From Christiangramia sp. (GTDB lineage Bacteria; Bacteroidota; Bacteroidia; Flavobacteriales; Flavobacteriaceae), in assembly GCA_024644145.1 (NCBI GenBank), contig JAHELO010000080.1, forward strand, positions 1 through 7,223: a DNA stretch of 7,223 bases. The letters are read 5' to 3'. This document shows positions 6,590-7,223 of the stretch, in pieces (the first letter of the stretch is position 1; each line of letters opens with the position of its first letter). The notes below the pieces were generated by a model, which made no database searches, was not told the origin of the DNA, and saw only the letters and a program-made list of their open reading frames with translations. The position numbers and the translations under genes were made by a program.

Positions 6590-6609
6590 AGCCTTGTGGG
6601 CTGGCTTTG
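6587..6609 (-). repeat. Inverted repeat in the CDF-baeRF intergenic region
   Basis: A perfect 7-bp inverted repeat, CAAAGCC (6587-6593) and GGCTTTG (6603-6609), has a 9-nt spacer and lies in the 101-nt gap before the baeRF-like gene. It is about 51 nt beyond the CDF stop and overlaps the candidate -33 TTG. No U-tract follows on the minus strand, so it is a poor terminator. It could be an operator or chance. The remainder of the gap is A/T-rich with no recognisable gene. Confidence 0.35.
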
Positions 6610-6660
6610 TGCTAAATCTTTCTTAATAATTTTGAAAATTTTCTTAGAGATCTTCATCAC

Positions 6661-7223
6661 TTAAAGCTCATCGTCTGGCTCTACATGAATTAGTACATCT
6701 GCTACCTGGGGAATGTTTTTTAATATGGCGTCTTTTACTCTATGAGCGATTTCATGACCACTTTTTACGCTGATCTCCGCATCTACAGCTATATGGAGAT
6801 CTACGTGATAGGTCATTCCTGTTTTTCTAACGTAACACTTTTCGGTCTCTATAACCTGTGCATCAGCATGAGCGATATCGCGAATCTGAGCTTCCATAGT
6901 TTCGTAACGATGTTCGTCCATAACTTCTCCAAGTGCTGGTCTTAGTATGCGATAGGCATTAAAAAGTATAAAACCGGAAGCTAAGAGAGCGGCCCAGTCA
7001 TCTGCATTCTCGAATCCCTTTCCCAAAATTAATGCGACAGAGATGCCAATAAAGGCCATTAAGGAGGTTATGGCATCACTGCGGTGATGCCAGGCATCTG
7101 CTTTAAGTACGGTACTTTCTATTTCATCGCTTTTCCTGGAAATGAATCTATAAAAGATCTCTTTGATAATTATAATGGCTGCCAGAACGATTAATGTATA
7201 CGGTTCTGGAACTTCGTGAGGAG
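6661..7223 (-). CDS. Cation diffusion facilitator family transporter, C-terminal part (5' end outside window)
   Basis: The frame is open from the right edge (first full codon at 7221) to TAA at 6661-6663, giving 186 residues of a protein usually ~290-330 long, so the first membrane helices are missing. The ATG at 7059 is internal. The fragment begins with a hydrophobic helix (TLIVLAAIIIIKEIFYRFI), then ADAWHHRSDAITS, which carries the HxxxD half (His45, Asp49 of the fragment; bases 7075-7089) of the transport site in TM5. Next come TM5 (LMAFIGISVALILG) and TM6 (WAALLASGFILFNAYRIL). Residues ~105-186 form the cytoplasmic domain with MTYHVDLHIAV, SGHEIAHRVKDAIL and the closing VLIHVEPDDE, whose His/Asp residues match the dimer-interface metal positions of YiiP. 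CDF proteins export Zn, Mn, Fe or Co by proton antiport at the inner membrane. The other half-site is off-window, so the metal cannot be assigned. Confidence 0.93.
   Translation of the reverse strand, partial: PHEVPEPYTLIVLAAIIIIKEIFYRFISRKSDEIESTVLKADAWHHRSDAITSLMAFIGISVALILGKGFENADDWAALLASGFILFNAYRILRPALGEVMDEHRYETMEAQIRDIAHADAQVIETEKCYVRKTGMTYHVDLHIAVDAEISVKSGHEIAHRVKDAILKNIPQVADVLIHVEPDDEL

Noticed and set aside
3591..7223. Possible defence island, toxin-antitoxin pair or mobile element
   Set aside because: There is no transposase, integrase, terminal repeats, CRISPR repeats or small antitoxin-like gene. The NYN-LOTUS, pirin, baeRF and CDF genes look like ordinary chromosomal genes with composition similar to the his operon.

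Overview
The window reads as a stretch of chromosome from a marine-type flavobacterium (Bacteroidetes, Flavobacteriaceae; a Gramella/Christiangramia-like genus is my guess). The reasons are the low-GC coding sequence, the order hisB-hisH-hisA-hisF-hisIE with a bifunctional HisB and a fused HisIE, the absence of Shine-Dalgarno sites at useful spacing before the genes (A/T-rich leaders instead), and promoter-like sites resembling the Bacteroidetes TTG / TAnnTTTG type. The species is inference; the gene families are read directly from motifs.

Region 1 (1-3590, + strand) is the 3' half of a histidine biosynthesis operon. It holds the C-terminal part of hisB (cut by the window edge), then hisH, hisA, hisF and hisIE, tightly packed (1-nt overlap, then gaps of 35, 48 and 5 nt). 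The order of action is HisE/HisI (PR-ATP to ProFAR), HisA (ProFAR to PRFAR), the HisH-HisF heterodimer (PRFAR plus glutamine to IGP and AICAR), and HisB (IGP dehydration, and later histidinol-phosphate dephosphorylation). All visible catalytic residues are intact, and this part is ordinary.

Region 2 (3591-3670) is a short convergent gap holding an imperfect inverted repeat that could end transcription from one or both sides.

Region 3 (3671-7221, - strand) holds four co-oriented genes, read from right to left: the C-terminal part of a cation diffusion facilitator (cut by the window edge), a bacterial release-factor-like protein (baeRF type), a NYN-ribonuclease/LOTUS protein, and a pirin. The last two are 6 nt apart and probably form one operon. 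The pirin start codon lies inside a perfect 9-bp stem that begins just after the NYN stop codon, which suggests translational coupling. A good stem-loop terminator separates the baeRF gene from the NYN gene, though its U-tract is short.

The least ordinary content is the RNA/translation pair. One protein has an eRF1-like middle-domain loop, HGHGGS, that resembles the eRF1 HGxGGQ loop but lacks the glutamine. Next to it is a PIN-like nuclease with a LOTUS RNA-binding domain. I see no mobile element, CRISPR array, tRNA or rRNA, and no clear evidence of an undescribed defence system.
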